Assembly (NCBI GenBank): GCA_963575745.1
Contig: CAUYUJ010015961.1
Span: forward strand, 85,001 to 149,000
Direction: 5' to 3'
From: Prorocentrum cordatum
Taxonomy: Eukaryota; Sar; Dinophyceae; Prorocentrales; Prorocentraceae
Length of the DNA stretch: 64,000 bases
The notes below the pieces were generated by a model. The model was not told where the DNA came from. It ran no database searches and worked only from the letters and a program-made list of their open reading frames with translations. Positions within the stretch are counted from its first letter, which is position 1; the number at the start of each line of letters is the position of its first letter. Positions 21,499 to 33,879 of the stretch are shown in pieces. Both the position numbers and the translations under genes were made by a program.

Positions 21499-24400
21499 AT
21501 GAGGCGGCACGGCCCGGTCGTGAACGCCAGGCGAGGAGCCTTTTCATCTTGGATTGCTGAGTCCCCAGAAACGGTGCACTCCAGCCCGATATCCGCACAT
21601 TCCATCGAGCCGGCCGCTGGCCCAGCCAGCCGGCCGCAAATCGTGGATGAGTCGAGCGGCATGGCCCTCGCCGTCCCAGACGGTTGGGGTCGACAGCCTC
21701 GGGCTCACCCTATCCCGCGATCTGGTGCCCGTTCGACTTCGAGGAGCAGCAGTGCAGTGTCCACGCGCGAGGTGCGCTGGAACCAGGGCCCCGAGTGCCC
21801 GCCCCAAGCGGAAAGCAAGTGCCCGGGGAAAACCCACAAACAGGGGGGACCCTGCAAGCGCCCAGTGCGTGGAAAGTGTTCTAACGTGTGTCCTAATTGT
21901 GGCAGCCAATGGTTGTGTGAAGATTGCTTCCAGATGGAGGAACATAATTGCTCATGCCTTCTCATCCAATCCATGCAGCGCCAGGCCAGATTTGCTGAGG
22001 CCACGGCTCGAGAAGAAATGAACGCAGTTATTGAAGATGTTCGGAAGAGATTCGAGGCGGAAGGACTCGCTCTGGCACAAGCTGCCAGCAAGCGGGAACA
22101 AGAGCTGATGGATCAAATGTCCCATCAGACCGCAGCTGCCCAGCAGCGAGCGGAGGAAGAAGCCAGGGTCAGAATTGTTGAGACGATATCTTCTGAACGA
22201 CAGGCTGCTATGGCATCGAACAATCAGTCTGTTGATGCCACGACCGCTTGCGCCGCTGTGGCGGTGGCGAGAATAGAAGGGGAGAAGGCCGCGACAGCCA
22301 GGGCATAACATGATAAACAGGAGCCCCAAAAACACTTAACACTGACGGGCTGGAAGTGGCGAATTCACAGATTGCAGCTGCAATGATAGTTGAACAGAGC
22401 AATCAATATCGAGATGAACTCAAGATGCATGAACACGCTAGGGCATCGCTTCGGCAGGTGCAATCAGGTGACGAAGGGTGCCCACCGGCCAAGCCGGCAA
22501 GGGCGAGCAGACGACCATCACCGGCGGCCCAGCCGTCTGGTGCCACGTCGTCGCAGGCCAGGCCTAGCTCGGCGTCCCCAAAGGGCGGGATGCCGCCATT
22601 GCTGCGGGTAAAAGCTGCCCAGCAGCCTCAGCCCGCGAGAGTGGCCCGTGACGAGAGTTGCTACATTTGTACTAAGTCAAAGATAGGATTTTGCGCGACT
22701 TGTGGTTCTCCCAGCTGCAAAAAGCATTTCGACATAGGCGCGAAGCGATGTGCTGCTTGTGCTCAAAAGAAGACTTTGCCAGAAGCTGAGGCAGCTTGGG
22801 ATGAACAATGGAAGCGCGACAGCAGAGATCCCCACCTCTTGGCTCAACAACAAAAGCTTCTCGACGATTTTCATGCTGAGAAAGCTCGCATGATAAGATT
22901 GGTAGAGCAGGCCAAAGACCAGCTCCGTCGATGCTCTGAGACATCGGCAGCCGACATTCCTGCAAAGGAAGAGGCCTTGGCTGCAATGGCCGCTGACAAA
23001 GCTGCATCTGACAGAGAGGTGCTAGCCCTAAAAGCGGCCATCGCTGAGTCCCTCAAACAAAAGGACCTTCGCATGCAGTCTCGATCTCAATCAATCAGAT
23101 CTAAGCCGCCATTGGATCCCCATTTCACCGTGACAGGACCCGCGTTGGAGAAACCGCACCAGCCGGGTGTGTCAGGCAACAATGCACCTTTCAACGCCGA
23201 GCTTTATGGCGTGGCCGATGACTTGAACCTTGCCCACTTCCACCATGTCACCCAAGACCCGCCGAGGAAGACATCAACGGCCCAGCCCTCAGGTGTTGGT
23301 GGAGGCAGGGCGCCAGCGGCCAGGCCGTCGGGCGACGCAGGAGGTCCAGGCCGACCTGGGCTCCCGGGCGGTGGAGACGGATCAGGCGGGCCTAACGGCT
23401 GAATAGACCCCAACAGGTCTAATCCGTTGGACCAATGGCGACAGGCTGGCAACAACACAGAGGTCGATTTGATGGGTATCCCTGACGTTACGAATGTCCG
23501 CGAATGGTAGACGCATACCATCCGAGCTGTGGCGGGATCTTCCCCTGAAGTTCACCAGGCCCAGATCTGGATCATGCAAGCCATGGGCCCTGCTGTTCCA
23601 AAGGAGGCCCTTCGCGACTCGGGCCACTCTCCACGCCTCGACCTCATGATTGCCGCTAACTTGATCGAGAAGTTTGCGAAACTCGCTCGATCTCGCAACC
23701 ATTATGTTCATCATCAGCACTTCCTTGCACAAATAAAATAAGACGCATGGAATTCGACGCTCAAAACGAGAAGAGGTTATTGACTGGCCGCGAAATGAGC
23801 AGGGCCATATGATATTGGTGCTCTGTTAGGTCTGAGCTTGGACAGCATCGCATTTCTCGTGATATCTTCAAGGTCGTTATAGATCCCAATCGCACAGATG
23901 CTGATCTGCACAATTTCTATAATGAGTGGACGGATGTGCACCAGCAACTTTATGGCGTACGACCCCCTTCCGGCGAGATGCGAGCTTCGATCCATGCCCA
24001 CTTCCTTGAGCAGTGCAGGAAACCAGAGAAGTTGAACATGGCTTGCCAGCTGTACGATATGTCCTCAGACAAGCCCGGCACGGGCATGCGTGCACACGAG
24101 TGGCTCATAGCTCAGATTGAGATGCGTATGTTGCGAGAGAAGGAAGGCTGTAACATCAGCAAACACGAGTCGACCCTTAATCAACGAGGCCGGGATTGGG
24201 GTGGATCGCCTACCGGCCCAGCCGGCGGAGGCGGAGGCAGGCGGAAGGTTGCCCCGGCTCAGCCGACGGCAGGAGACGGACGTTCTGCCCAAGAGGACAC
24301 AGACGACGAACTGGTTGCCTCAGATGACTCGGCGAGCGATCAGGTCGACGCCGCGGCTGATGAACCTGCCAACAGCGGCAGCTCGCACAAGGACCTCCGT

Positions 24401-24517
24401 AAGGGCAGAGGCCGTGGCAAAAGCAGAAAGAAGATCTGCTACGCTTTCAAGGACACGGGCGAGTGCCCACGCGGCGAGGAGTGTTGGTATGCCGCATGTA
24501 CCCCAGGCCATCCTTGA
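21499..24517 (+). pseudogene. Broken gag-like polyprotein of the LTR element
   Basis: This reads as a nearly continuous protein of about 1,000 residues in three frames. Part 1 (ATG at 21499 to TAA at 22306) has a Pro/Ser-rich N-terminus, a Cys cluster at residues about 99-151 (including CPNCGSQWLCEDCF), then coiled coil. Part 2 (22356-23402) has a second Cys/His cluster at residues about 101-136 (CYICTKSKIGFCATCGSPSC, then H and C-x2-C), coiled coil, and repeated AQPSG/ARPSG linkers; its frame continues past TGA, TAG (23508) and TAA (23739). Part 3 (open from about 23840 to 24517) is a helical domain, then acidic and Lys/Arg-rich segments, ending in a CCCH-like knuckle (CYAFKDTGECPRGEEC). The expected His there is displaced. 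The second Cys cluster resembles a B-box in spacing. Capsid and RNA-binding roles are inferred from position and from the terminal knuckle. Confidence 0.6.
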
Positions 24518-25358
24518 CGTTGGCTGGGCACTGGCGGCCCTGCCGCCAGTGCCGGGGGAGGGGCTGGATGGTCGAGGCAAGCCCCTCGCGCTGTTTCTCA
24601 TTCTTCTCGTTAAAAGGGATGCCGATGCCTGCGTCGGCCAAGCCGGTCGCGGGTAGGTGAGAGACAGTCCGCTGGTCCAACCAGTCTGGGCGCCTACGCG
24701 AGCTCAACCCCGCTCGTGCGGGGCACCCCAGAGCTGAAGCAGGCCGGCTCATATTTTCCACAGGCCTCTTGTAACACAACTGGCAATCTAATTAATCATT
24801 TCTCCTACGGCTGCTTCCGCCTTCGATTGGTGACCCCAGGGCAGTGTTCGTTCGAGCTTGTTGAAATCCTTAGATTGCTGAGCTTGTACGCGGATGTCTT
24901 GTCGGTGCCTGTCAGAGTGCGTCAGCAATCCTGTTTGGGCGGGCGCCGGTACACACAGCCAGCAAGCTGGTGCACCCGGCCCGGACGCTGTGGTACTCGT
25001 GCGCCTGACCATTCAGCACAAGAACGCAAGAAACATGTTGGAGAGCTTGTCAGAATCCCTGTTCTCTTGCCCCATTTTTCTCGGAACGCCACTGTTAGAC
25101 GCTTGCTTAGCTGTATTGTGGCCAAATTTCCTCAGCACGCTGTTTTGCGGCGTGCCCCAAACAGAGCTGTCTCCGGTCAACCACGAGAGGTCGTTGCAGC
25201 CTCCGCGTCCGAATCGATCCCTCGATCGCGGAGCCACCATCACTTGACGGAAGGTGCGCCGCCACAGTCTCATAGGGCTGCCGTTGAGTGACAGCATAGG
25301 TGGTAGTTCCGTCCCACACAGCGAGGTGGGCATTGACGTGCGCCAAACCTTGTGCGTG
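24518..25358. other. LTR element interior without recognised domain
   Basis: It includes several CGGCCAAGCCG-like motifs that also punctuate the gag region and the 28-30.3 kb part of the element. Frames are short and mixed. This is where a protease or integrase would be expected, but none is visible. Confidence 0.4.
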
Positions 25359-27537
25359 TTTTTTCCCCAACCATCCTGTGGTGTTGGGTCCTCGTTTTGA
25401 AGAGACAGCGCCCGCTCCCGCTCCCGCTCCCGCTCCTCCTCCCCCTCCTCCCTCCTCCTTCTCACCATCATCATCATCATCATCATCATCATCGTCATCA
25501 TCCTCCATTTCGGCACACCCCTCGCACGTTTCGTGGTCCCATAAAGAACCCCACCGAAGGCCCAGGGTTGCCGCCCGCATGCGTCCCGCACACCAAATTC
25601 GGCACACCACTCACACGTTTCGTGGCTCCATAGGGAGCCCCACCGAAGGCCCCAGTGCTGCCGTGCGCATGCGTCCCGCACACCCAATTCGGCACACCCC
25701 TCACTCGTTTCGTGGCCCCATAGGGAGCCCCACCGAAGGCCCCAGTGCTGCCGCCCGCATGCGTCCCGCACACTCAATTCGGCACACCCCTCACTCGTTT
25801 CGTGACCCCATAAGGAGCCCCACCGAAGGCCCCAATGCTGCCGCCCGCATGCGTCCCGCACACCCATGTCGGCACACCCCTCACGCTTCGTGGCCCCATA
25901 GGGAGCGCCCCAGTTGCCGTGGCGTCCCATACACCCCTCACACGGGATAGGGAGCCCCACCGAAGGCCCCAGTGCTGCCGCCGCATGCGTCCCGCACACC
26001 CAATTCGGCACACCCCTCACACGTTTCGTGGCCCCATAGGGAGCTCCACCGAAGGCCCCAGTGCTGCCGCCCGCATGCGTCCCGCACACCCATTCGGCAC
26101 ACCCCTCACACGTTTCGTGGCCCCATAGGGAGCCCCACCGAAGGCCCCAATGCTGCCGCCCGCATGCGTCCCGGCACACCCCTCACACGTGTCGGCACAT
26201 CCCTCACACGCTTCGTGGCCCCATAGGGAGCCCCACCGAAAGCCCCAGTGCTGCCGCCCGCATGCGTCACGCACACCCAAGTCGGCACACCCCTCACACG
26301 TTTCGTGGCCCCATAGAGAACCCCACCGAAGGCCCCAGTGCTGCCGCCCGCATGCGTCCCGCACACCCAATTCGGCACACCCCTCACACGTTTCGTGGCT
26401 CAATAAGGGAGCCCCACCGAAGGCCCCAGTGCAGCCGCCCGCATGCGTCACGCACACCCAATCCGGCACACCCTTCACACGTTTCGTGACCCCATAAGGA
26501 GCCCCACCGAAAGCCCCAATGCTGCCGCCCGCATGCGTCCCGCACACCCATTTCGGCACACCCCTCACACGCTTCGTGGCCCCATAGGGAGCCCCACCGA
26601 AAGCCCCAGTGCTGCCGCCCGCATGCGTCCCGCACACCCATGTCGGCACATCCCTCACACGCTTCGATGCCCCATAGGAAGCTCCAACGAAGGCCCCAGT
26701 GCTGCCGCCCGCATGCGTCACGCACACCCATTTCGGCACACCACTCACACGTTTCGTGGCCCCATAGGGAGCCCCACCGAAAGCCCCAATAGCGGCGCTC
26801 ACATGCGCATGCGTCCCGCACACCCATTTCGGCACATCCCTCACACGTTTCGTGGCCCCATCATCCACCGGAGGCCCCAGTGGCGGCGCTCACATGCGTC
26901 ACCCACACCCACCCACTTCGGCACACCCCTCACACGTTTCGTGGCCCCATAGGGAGCCCCACCGAAGGCCCCAGCGGCCGCGCTCACATGCGCCCCCGCC
27001 ACTCATCCCGGCACGCCCCTCACAACAACAGGTTTCGTGGCCTCATAGGGAGCTCCACCGAAGGCCCCAGTGGCACCGCCCGCATGCGTCACCTCACGCA
27101 CCCAATTCGGCACACCCCTCACACGATTCGTGGCCCCATAGGGAGCTGCACCGAAGGCCCCAGTGGCGGCGCTCACATGCGTCCCCGCCACACATCCCAA
27201 TACACCCCTCACGCGCCTCGTGGCCCCTTAGGGAACTCCACCGAAGGCACCCATCCCGGCACCCCCCCCGCAGCAGCATCATGTTCCGGGGACCCATAGG
27301 GAGCTCCACTGGAGGCCCCAGTGGCGGCCCTCACATGCGTTTCCGCCACCCATGTCGGCACGCCCCGCGCGTGTTTCATGTCCCCATAGGGAGCTTCGCC
27401 GAATGCCCCAGTGGCACCCGTCTCGACACACCCTTCACACGTTCCGTAGTCCTATGGGGAGTTCCACTGAAAATGAAACCCGCAGCTGCGGTACTGACAA
27501 CTGCATATGGTTGGGTTCTTCGCCAGGCTAATTTGGC
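25359..27537 (+). mobile_element. Satellite-carrying element, copy 1, nested in the LTR element
   Basis: The left end TTTTTTCCCCAACCATCCTG runs through GGTGTTGGGTCCTCG. A CT/CAT-rich microsatellite follows (about 25405-25505), then about 22 copies of a 90-bp unit. The right end reads CAACTGCATATGGTTGGG with TTCTTCGCC after it. Left end, microsatellite position, array and right end all recur in the same order, inverted, at 56041-57869. The whole therefore behaves as one mobile unit and not merely as a shared satellite. No transposase is encoded. Confidence 0.75.
25510..27472 (+). repeat. 90-bp tandem satellite, about 22 units
   Basis: Unit landmarks are CGGCACACCCCTCACACG, TTTCGTGGCCCCATAGGG, AGCCCCACCGAAGGCCCCAG and CCCGCATGCGTCCCGCACAC. 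The unit length is a multiple of 3, so open frames of over 300 codons appear on both strands. They are artefacts. Confidence 0.95.
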
Positions 27538-30500
27538 AGGCATGGTCGATGGAGGCTTCACTCAGGGAGTCAGCCCTTGCGAGTGGATTTTGGCACCCAT
27601 GATTGGAGCTCGAGGGACGGCAGGTTGTTGTTTCACACGGCACAGCCGCAGTGGGGTGCAAGGACGCAGGCTCCGTGTACTCCCAGTTGTTGAGTTTCAT
27701 CTTGACCCAGGATGTGGGCGCAACCTTAATGCGGATACTTTTGTTGGTGGAGATGCAATGAGTTTGGTCTGCAGGCTCTGCAGACGGTCACTCTGAAGAC
27801 TGCCGCAATTTCTTCTTGGCCCTCGGTTCAGTTGCGTCGCCAATATCAATGTTCAACTTTTGCCCAACGGTCTCAAGTGAGCCAAACCGTTGAGGGCAAG
27901 TCTTCGTACTTGACCCTATTGGGCAAAGGGGCGCTGGGTCAGTAGATGTGTGCGGCTGCCGCCGGTTAGTCTGAGACTCCCGGGCGGTTGTGTTGCGTGA
28001 CGCCAGGTACCGAGGCATTTCTGGACGATATGGATTCGGTGGGAGGCTCCCCACCTCGGTCAGTTCAGATTCACGTATGACAATAGACTTGCACACACAT
28101 GTGTTGATTGGCTCCCACAGCTACATTGGCGGACGGCCGGCTGAGTCCGCGTCCCGTTTCCCGTCATCTGAAGACTCTGTGCCTGCCGTCATCTACTTCT
28201 ACTATTCGCCTCGCTAGGCACCCGAATGTGGTTGGAGTCTGACACCCACCGGTATCGCTGCCTTTGCAAGCCCCTCTCAGTCACTCGGCCGTGGCCAAGC
28301 CACAAGCTGCGTGGACGCACGCAGTCCGGCTAAGCCGAGGACTGCGCCGCCGCGGATAAGAGCCTTTGTACATACGAGGTCTCAGGATGCCTGCCTTTCG
28401 ACACGGATCAGAGGTTGGACTCCGACGCGTGTGACGCAGCTAGCGAATCAGTGGCTGTTGACTGCGAGGGCTCGGATGGCGTTGGCGTGGCCAACATCGG
28501 CGAGCCATCTGATTCAGACCCAGAAGATGCTGGGGTTGAGGTGTCGGTATCTCCTGCCGAGCGATTCACAACGGTCGCAGCCTCCCTCACGCGTCCCCCA
28601 ACTCGTAATCCCAGGACCCCTTTTATTCGGTGTGTATCCAGGCTGAGGCTATATGGCGCTGACTACGTGGATGACGCGCAGCGGAGGAACTTGTTCACAG
28701 GTTTCCTCATCTATTCCTGGTTGATTTGGCAACGTGCGTTTCCACATTTCCTCCTCTAATTCATCTGGCGCAAGAAGGAATATGACGTGGACAAGAATCG
28801 TTTTTGGTACAATTGTGCTTTGTCTTTGTCACAATACGAGATACCCCCAAGTGCGCTCAGTGACCGTCCCGCCTGCTGTGGCCTCAGCCGTCGCAGACGG
28901 TGCGGAGGCCAGGTCTAGCGCACAATCGGCCCAGCTGTTTTGTGTCTAAGACCCTGGCTTACCACTACCACCGCCTCCACTAGGAGGCGAGGCCGCGCCA
29001 CGCCACGACTCCGAGGACGGGTCCAATAAAGACAGTCTGGGAGGAGTGCTAGTGGTTGACAGGCCTGTGGCCATGTGAGGCCGGGATCACCAACGAGATT
29101 TCAGACCGACTCAGTCGGCAAGGACCTTTGGTTCAAGGGAGGTCCACCGACCAAGTCGGCGTGGGCTGGGGAGGCAAGCCTTTCCTCGAGATCGGCGGCC
29201 GCCGTCCTGCGGCGTAGCGTGCCTCGTATGCCGTTGCAGCTCCGCTCGGCTACCTTGCCCAGTCACTTTTTATTTTGCCGTTTGCCGGATCACACTCGAC
29301 ATATACTTAGCTGACATATTGGATATTGCTTAGATCACAGATCCCACGTAGAATGCCGATGTGGAACTGTATGCGGTATCATTTGTGCGGGGGGAGTCTA
29401 TGATACATGTGCACCTCCCTCACGCTCATCGTTTTGACGCCGCTGCCGTATCTGTGCAATTTCCCCAAATATGTTGGAACTCTATTTTCCGACGGCCTTC
29501 CCCTGAAACCCGGGGGGAGTGCGGAGAGGAGCTGTATAGGGAGTTGGCCGAAAAGCCATCACTTGCAGAAGACGTAGACGAGTGAAAACATGCTGCCCCC
29601 GCTCCTGGCTCACCCAGTGTAGCTGGCGACTTATCTTCATCATGGCCTCCGCCTGCGGGGGTCGCCGCCGGAGTTAGACAGTTGCTCAGCACAACATCCA
29701 CTCCTTCGGTGTTGACGAAAGCCGCCAGCATTCCTGGTCAAACCAGTTAGCGTAGAGCTTCCTTGTCAAACCAGTTAGCGTAGAGCTTCCCTGTCAAACC
29801 AGTTGGCGTAGAGCCAGCAACTCCCTGCTGCTCCCGCACCCGGCCAAGCCGAGAATGCGAAAGGCACAACACCTTCTCCAGAAGGTTCCAGGTGAAGCTC
29901 CGGCAAGCGAATGATTGTGTTCACATTTTGGATTTTCTTTCCGTCAGGCGAATGATTGTGTACACACTCTACGATTTTCTTTGTGATCATGTTGTAACGG
30001 TCAAAGGAAGATACATAAGTGAGCAAAATGTTTGCGTTGACCGAAGGAGCGAGCGACTTGAACGTATTGGATCTGTCACGACGTAGGTGACTCTGACGGC
30101 CAAGCCATTTGGGGTGACGTTAACCCGGCCGGCGTTTTTGTTTTAGATTTGGCATATTTCGAGTTCGTCGATGCCGACAGGACGACAGCGGTCTCAATAC
30201 CCCTGCGTCGCTGGTCGGCCAAGCCGTCCCGGGGACAGCTACTAGCGCCGCGGTTCCACCGCCCGCTCCGCCTGCTGTACCCATCATTCCAATACCCTCA
30301 GCGTGGCTTTGGGCCAGCCTGCGGCCCAGCCGCCGCGGCCAGAGACACTGCCCACTTACCGTTTTCGTGCGCCAACGATGCCTTAACGTTTTGAGGATTT
30401 GATTTGATCACCACTGTTACCTCAACGTTGTCAGCATAACATTTGATTTGATTTTGGACAGCATGTGCGTTCCAGCCCAGTGCGACATTCTATTTTGTCA

Positions 30501-31173
30501 GCCTTGTTAGCTCGATTTGATTTTGCATGATATCCCTATCCGTGTTTCTCCGTTTGCTCTATACCCGGTGTAATTCTTCCAACACTTTATGGAGCTTGCC
30601 CGCGCTGTTGGCGAAACGGGGGGGCACTGTTTGTCTTGATTCCTCCTGCCTCTCATTAGGCGTGGGCGACCGGCGGTCAAACCGCGACGGTCGCAGGAAT
30701 GATGGCCGACCGTCATCGGTGTCATCGGCCGCTTCTCCTGCGCGACCTCGCTATGAATGGTCCTCCTCCTCCTTGGTCGGCCAATGTCCGGGCGGTAGGT
30801 TGATGAGCGCTGTTCCTCGGCGCCTCCTGGCGGCGCCGTCTCCGCACCTTCCTGGCGAACAAGGACAAGAGCAAGGCGAAGCCAGACTGACATCACCATA
30901 AAGATGCACATTATTATGATTCTGACCATTGCTGGCAAAGGAAGAGATGGTAGTCAAATGTACGGCATAACCATCAACACGCCAACCTCTGGCGACTCAA
31001 GTGGGTGATCTTTCAGAAATGAATGGCCGGCTCTATGCGGAGGTGGGGTACGTCGGGTTTCTTCGGCCCTCAGCCCCCTGGCAACCACCGTTGAGCGGTA
31101 AAATGTTTTGGGGTTCGCTCCGGTGGCTGTAAATATTGGGTGGGCTGTGGCTGGAGCTGCTCTACGTAACCCG
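27538..31173. other. 3' part of the LTR element, no recognised pol domain
   Basis: The composition is less repetitive, with several short frames of either strand and none diagnostic. Small tandem repeats are at 29735-29815 (three 28-bp copies of GTCAAACCAGTTAGCGTAGA) and about 29905-29985 (two copies starting GCGAATGATTGTGT). CGGCCAAGCCG motifs recur. A YVDD at 28664-28675 lacks reverse transcriptase context. Confidence 0.4.
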
Positions 31174-31184
31174 CCGCGGGGAGA
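31174..31184 (+). other. Polypurine tract candidate
   Basis: The G/A-rich GCGGGGAGAG lies immediately upstream of the 3' LTR, the expected place for plus-strand priming. It is short and contains a C. Confidence 0.35.
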
Positions 31185-31540
31185 GTAAATATGCTCCTCT
31201 CCGCATCCTCTCTTTTGCCGCTGCCGCCGCCGCACAATACTTGTAGTATGTACTTGTAGACTTTATTGCCAAGGCCATCGCTGATCTATCGATGATGCAT
31301 GCATCAGTACTGTCTGCAGCTACCTTTGTGAGTCAAGTGGAGAAAAGGTCTCCGCGCGCGCGCCTCCCCTCGCCCTTCGGCCGGCCTGCCCGGCGCGTGC
31401 GCACGTATTCACATTTTGCTTAACGGACAACACATTGTTTCATCGATGTCCCATCCCCTACCCTCTGCCACTGAGCGCATTGATCATGAGACCCTAATTC
31501 CTTTGACATCTTACCCCGATTCTCAGAGGAACGACTGGTT
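31184..31540 (+). repeat. 3' LTR
   Basis: Same length as the 5' LTR and about 95% identical by eye. Homology begins at AGTAAATATGCTCC and ends at GAACGACTGGTT, after which the flanks diverge. Confidence 0.85.
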
Positions 31541-31687
31541 CCGCAAGCCCCTGTAGCTAATGGCCACCAGCTCCACCAATCCCATATGCTTGGGTATCGC
31601 CGAGAGTGGGCCAGCACTGTTTGTTTTGGTGTTGGCTATGTCGCGACCCAACCTGCACGGCAGTTTCGGCGGTGGGCAAACCTCGTT

Positions 31688-32086
31688 TTAGTAAACCTCC
31701 CCTGAATGAAAACGGCCTAAGACCGAAACCGACGGACGTGGACCCGCAAACATGACGGCCGCGACGCCCTGTCGCGAACAGAAAACGGCCAATTCACAGG
31801 GATTCCTGAAGTGATGTGCAGGCATGGCAGAGCCAGGAGTGAATAAAAACCATACCCCCCGCATCTCCACCTCTCCCAGCCTCTTCCTCCTCCCTCGTTT
31901 TGGGGGGGGCATCAAGATACCGATTGCGTTATTTCCTGAGCCTCTCATGGGGCGGGCTCTGACCAGCATCTCAGGGCAGATGTTGCCGCGGCGACGAGCG
32001 ACCAACCCCAGCTTCGGTACCTCTTCAACCTCCTCCGCCTCCCCCCGCTGCCCTGAGATCCGACGCCCACAACAAGAATGCAACAT
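31688..32086 (-). CDS. Hypothetical open frame, weak
   Basis: There are 132 codons on the minus strand with a protein-like C-terminal half (including GVWFLFTPGSAMPAHHFRNP). The plus strand is also open over much of the same DNA, so the strand is uncertain. No family is recognised. Confidence 0.25.
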   Translation of the reverse strand: MLHSCCGRRISGQRGEAEEVEEVPKLGLVARRRGNICPEMLVRARPMRGSGNNAIGILMPPPKRGRRKRLGEVEMRGVWFLFTPGSAMPAHHFRNPCELAVFCSRQGVAAVMFAGPRPSVSVLGRFHSGEVY

Positions 32087-32229
32087 CGCGAGAAATCACA
32101 ATGGGAACCCGATATCAAGCCTTTTCTGTAGCGTTGCTCGAGCCTGGATCGATCCGTGAACCCCTTGGGGCTCGAAACCGTGGAAAGAACGCGTTTTATG
32201 GGCGTTTGCCTGGGGAACATTCGACGCGG

Positions 32230-32500
32230 CGCGTTTCAAACTGGGGGGTGGGTCCCCCCCAACACTCGGCGCCGTCGATCAAAACCAGGGGGACTCCCCT
32301 CCCCCCCAAACCCCCTCCCGAACCCTCCCCCCCACCCCCTCCCTCGGCGCCGGCGCCGGCGCTGGCGGCCGCCAGCAGCGCCCACGGCGGGGACGCAGCG
32401 ACGATGACCAGGGTGACCAGAGGCAGCTCAAGGGGGGGGGGTTCAACCCCCCTCCCTTGGCGCCGACAGGGGGGGTTCCAACACACGCCCCCACCCCTCG
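32230..32500. repeat. C/G homopolymer block
   Basis: C-runs and G-runs are joined by CAACCCCC and GGTCCCC. CGCCGGCGC palindromes lie at 32350-32370 and 32505-32555. Confidence 0.65.
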
Positions 32501-32574
32501 CACCGGCGCCTGCGCATGCGCCGGCCAGCAGCGCCGGCGCATGCGCCGGCGACGGCGGGAACTCAGCGACGATT

Positions 32575-33560
32575 ACCACAACTACAACCACCACCACTAC
32601 CACCACCACCACCACCGCCTCAACCCACCACCACCACCAACAGCACCACACAACCACCACCACCACCACAGCCACCACCACCACCACCACAACCACCACT
32701 ACAACTCACCATCACCACCACCACCACCAAAACCCACCACTACCACCACCACCACCACCACCACAAGCTACCACACCACCACTACCACCGCCACAACCCA
32801 CCACCAGCAGCACAACCCACCGCCACCACCACAAACCACCCTACCACCACCACCGCCACCACCGCCAGCACCGCCACCACAACCACCACCACCACCTCCA
32901 CCACAACACACATCCACAAACCACCGCCACCACCACAACCCACCACCACAAACCACAAACCGCCACCACACCACCTCCACCACTACAACCACCACAGCCC
33001 ACCACCAGCAGCAGCACCACCACGACCACAAACCACCACCACACCACCACCAAACCTCCCTAATCTACCACGGACCACCACCAGAAATCACCACCACACC
33101 ACCACCAAACCACCACCACACCACCACCACCACAAAAACCCGCCACCACTACCACCACAACCACAACTTATCACACCACCACCACGACCGCCACAACCAC
33201 TTCCAGCAGCACAACCCACCACACCACCTCCACCACCACCACCACAAACCACCACACCACCACCAGCGCCACCACCACCACCACCAACACCACCTCCACA
33301 AACCACCGCCACAACCACAACCCACCACCGCCGCCGCATACCACCACCACACTACCACCAAACGACCACCATCACCACCACAACCCACAACCACCACCAC
33401 AAACCACCACCACACCACCACCAAACCACCACCACCACCACCACCCACCGCCACAACCACCACCACCACAACAAACCACCACACCACCACCACCACAACC
33501 CCCACCACCGCTACCACCAGCACCACCACCACCACAACCCACCACCACCACCACCGTCGT
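32575..33560 (+). repeat. CCA/CAA-rich microsatellite array, about 1 kb
   Basis: Imperfect (CCACCACAA)-type units with interspersed ACC and AAC. The Thr/His/Pro-rich frames over it are artefacts. Confidence 0.95.
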
Positions 33561-33879
33561 CCTCGTCGACGCTCCCCTCCACCGCCGCCCGCCGCCGCAG
33601 GCGCCGGCCGGCGCCGGCCCAGAAATGGAAATCGTCGTCCCCGCCGCCGTCGCCAGCCGCCGCCGACCCGAGGAGAGGGGAGAGGGGGAGGGGGGGGGTC
33701 AAGCTAGGTGCGCTCGCGTCATATCTGACGTCCTACCCCTCCCTCCCATCCCTTACCATGGCGCTGATTTTCTCTATCCGCGGACGCGTGTCGTAGCGGA
33801 CCTGTGGCTCCGCGCGCGCGTGCGTAGTGGGTGGTGGTGCACGTGCGTGCGTGCGTGCGTGTGTGCGTGGTTGTCGTGT

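Larger units (their letters stand above)
20962..31540 (+). mobile_element. Apparently full-length LTR retrotransposon, about 10.6 kb
   Basis: Two direct 357-bp repeats bound the unit. A PBS-like site follows the first, and a purine-rich tract precedes the second. The 5' third codes for a broken gag-like protein. I find no protease, integrase, RNase H or convincing reverse transcriptase inside, so it looks non-autonomous or heavily decayed. About 2.2 kb of the interior is a nested satellite-carrying element. No target-site duplication is obvious with the boundaries chosen: GATTC precedes the 5' LTR and CCGCA follows the 3' LTR. Confidence 0.8.

Noticed and set aside
25013-27796. Open frames of 140-390 codons on both strands
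   Set aside because: They are translations of the 90-bp satellite. The unit is a multiple of three, so open frames on both strands are expected.
28664-28675. YVDD reverse transcriptase box inside the LTR element
   Set aside because: Neighbouring residues do not fit the hydrophobic beta-strand context on either side, and no other reverse transcriptase motif lies in the frame.
32101-33796. Thr/His/Pro-rich proteins of 320-426 codons
   Set aside because: They come entirely from the CCA/CAA microsatellite. Three overlapping frames are equally open.
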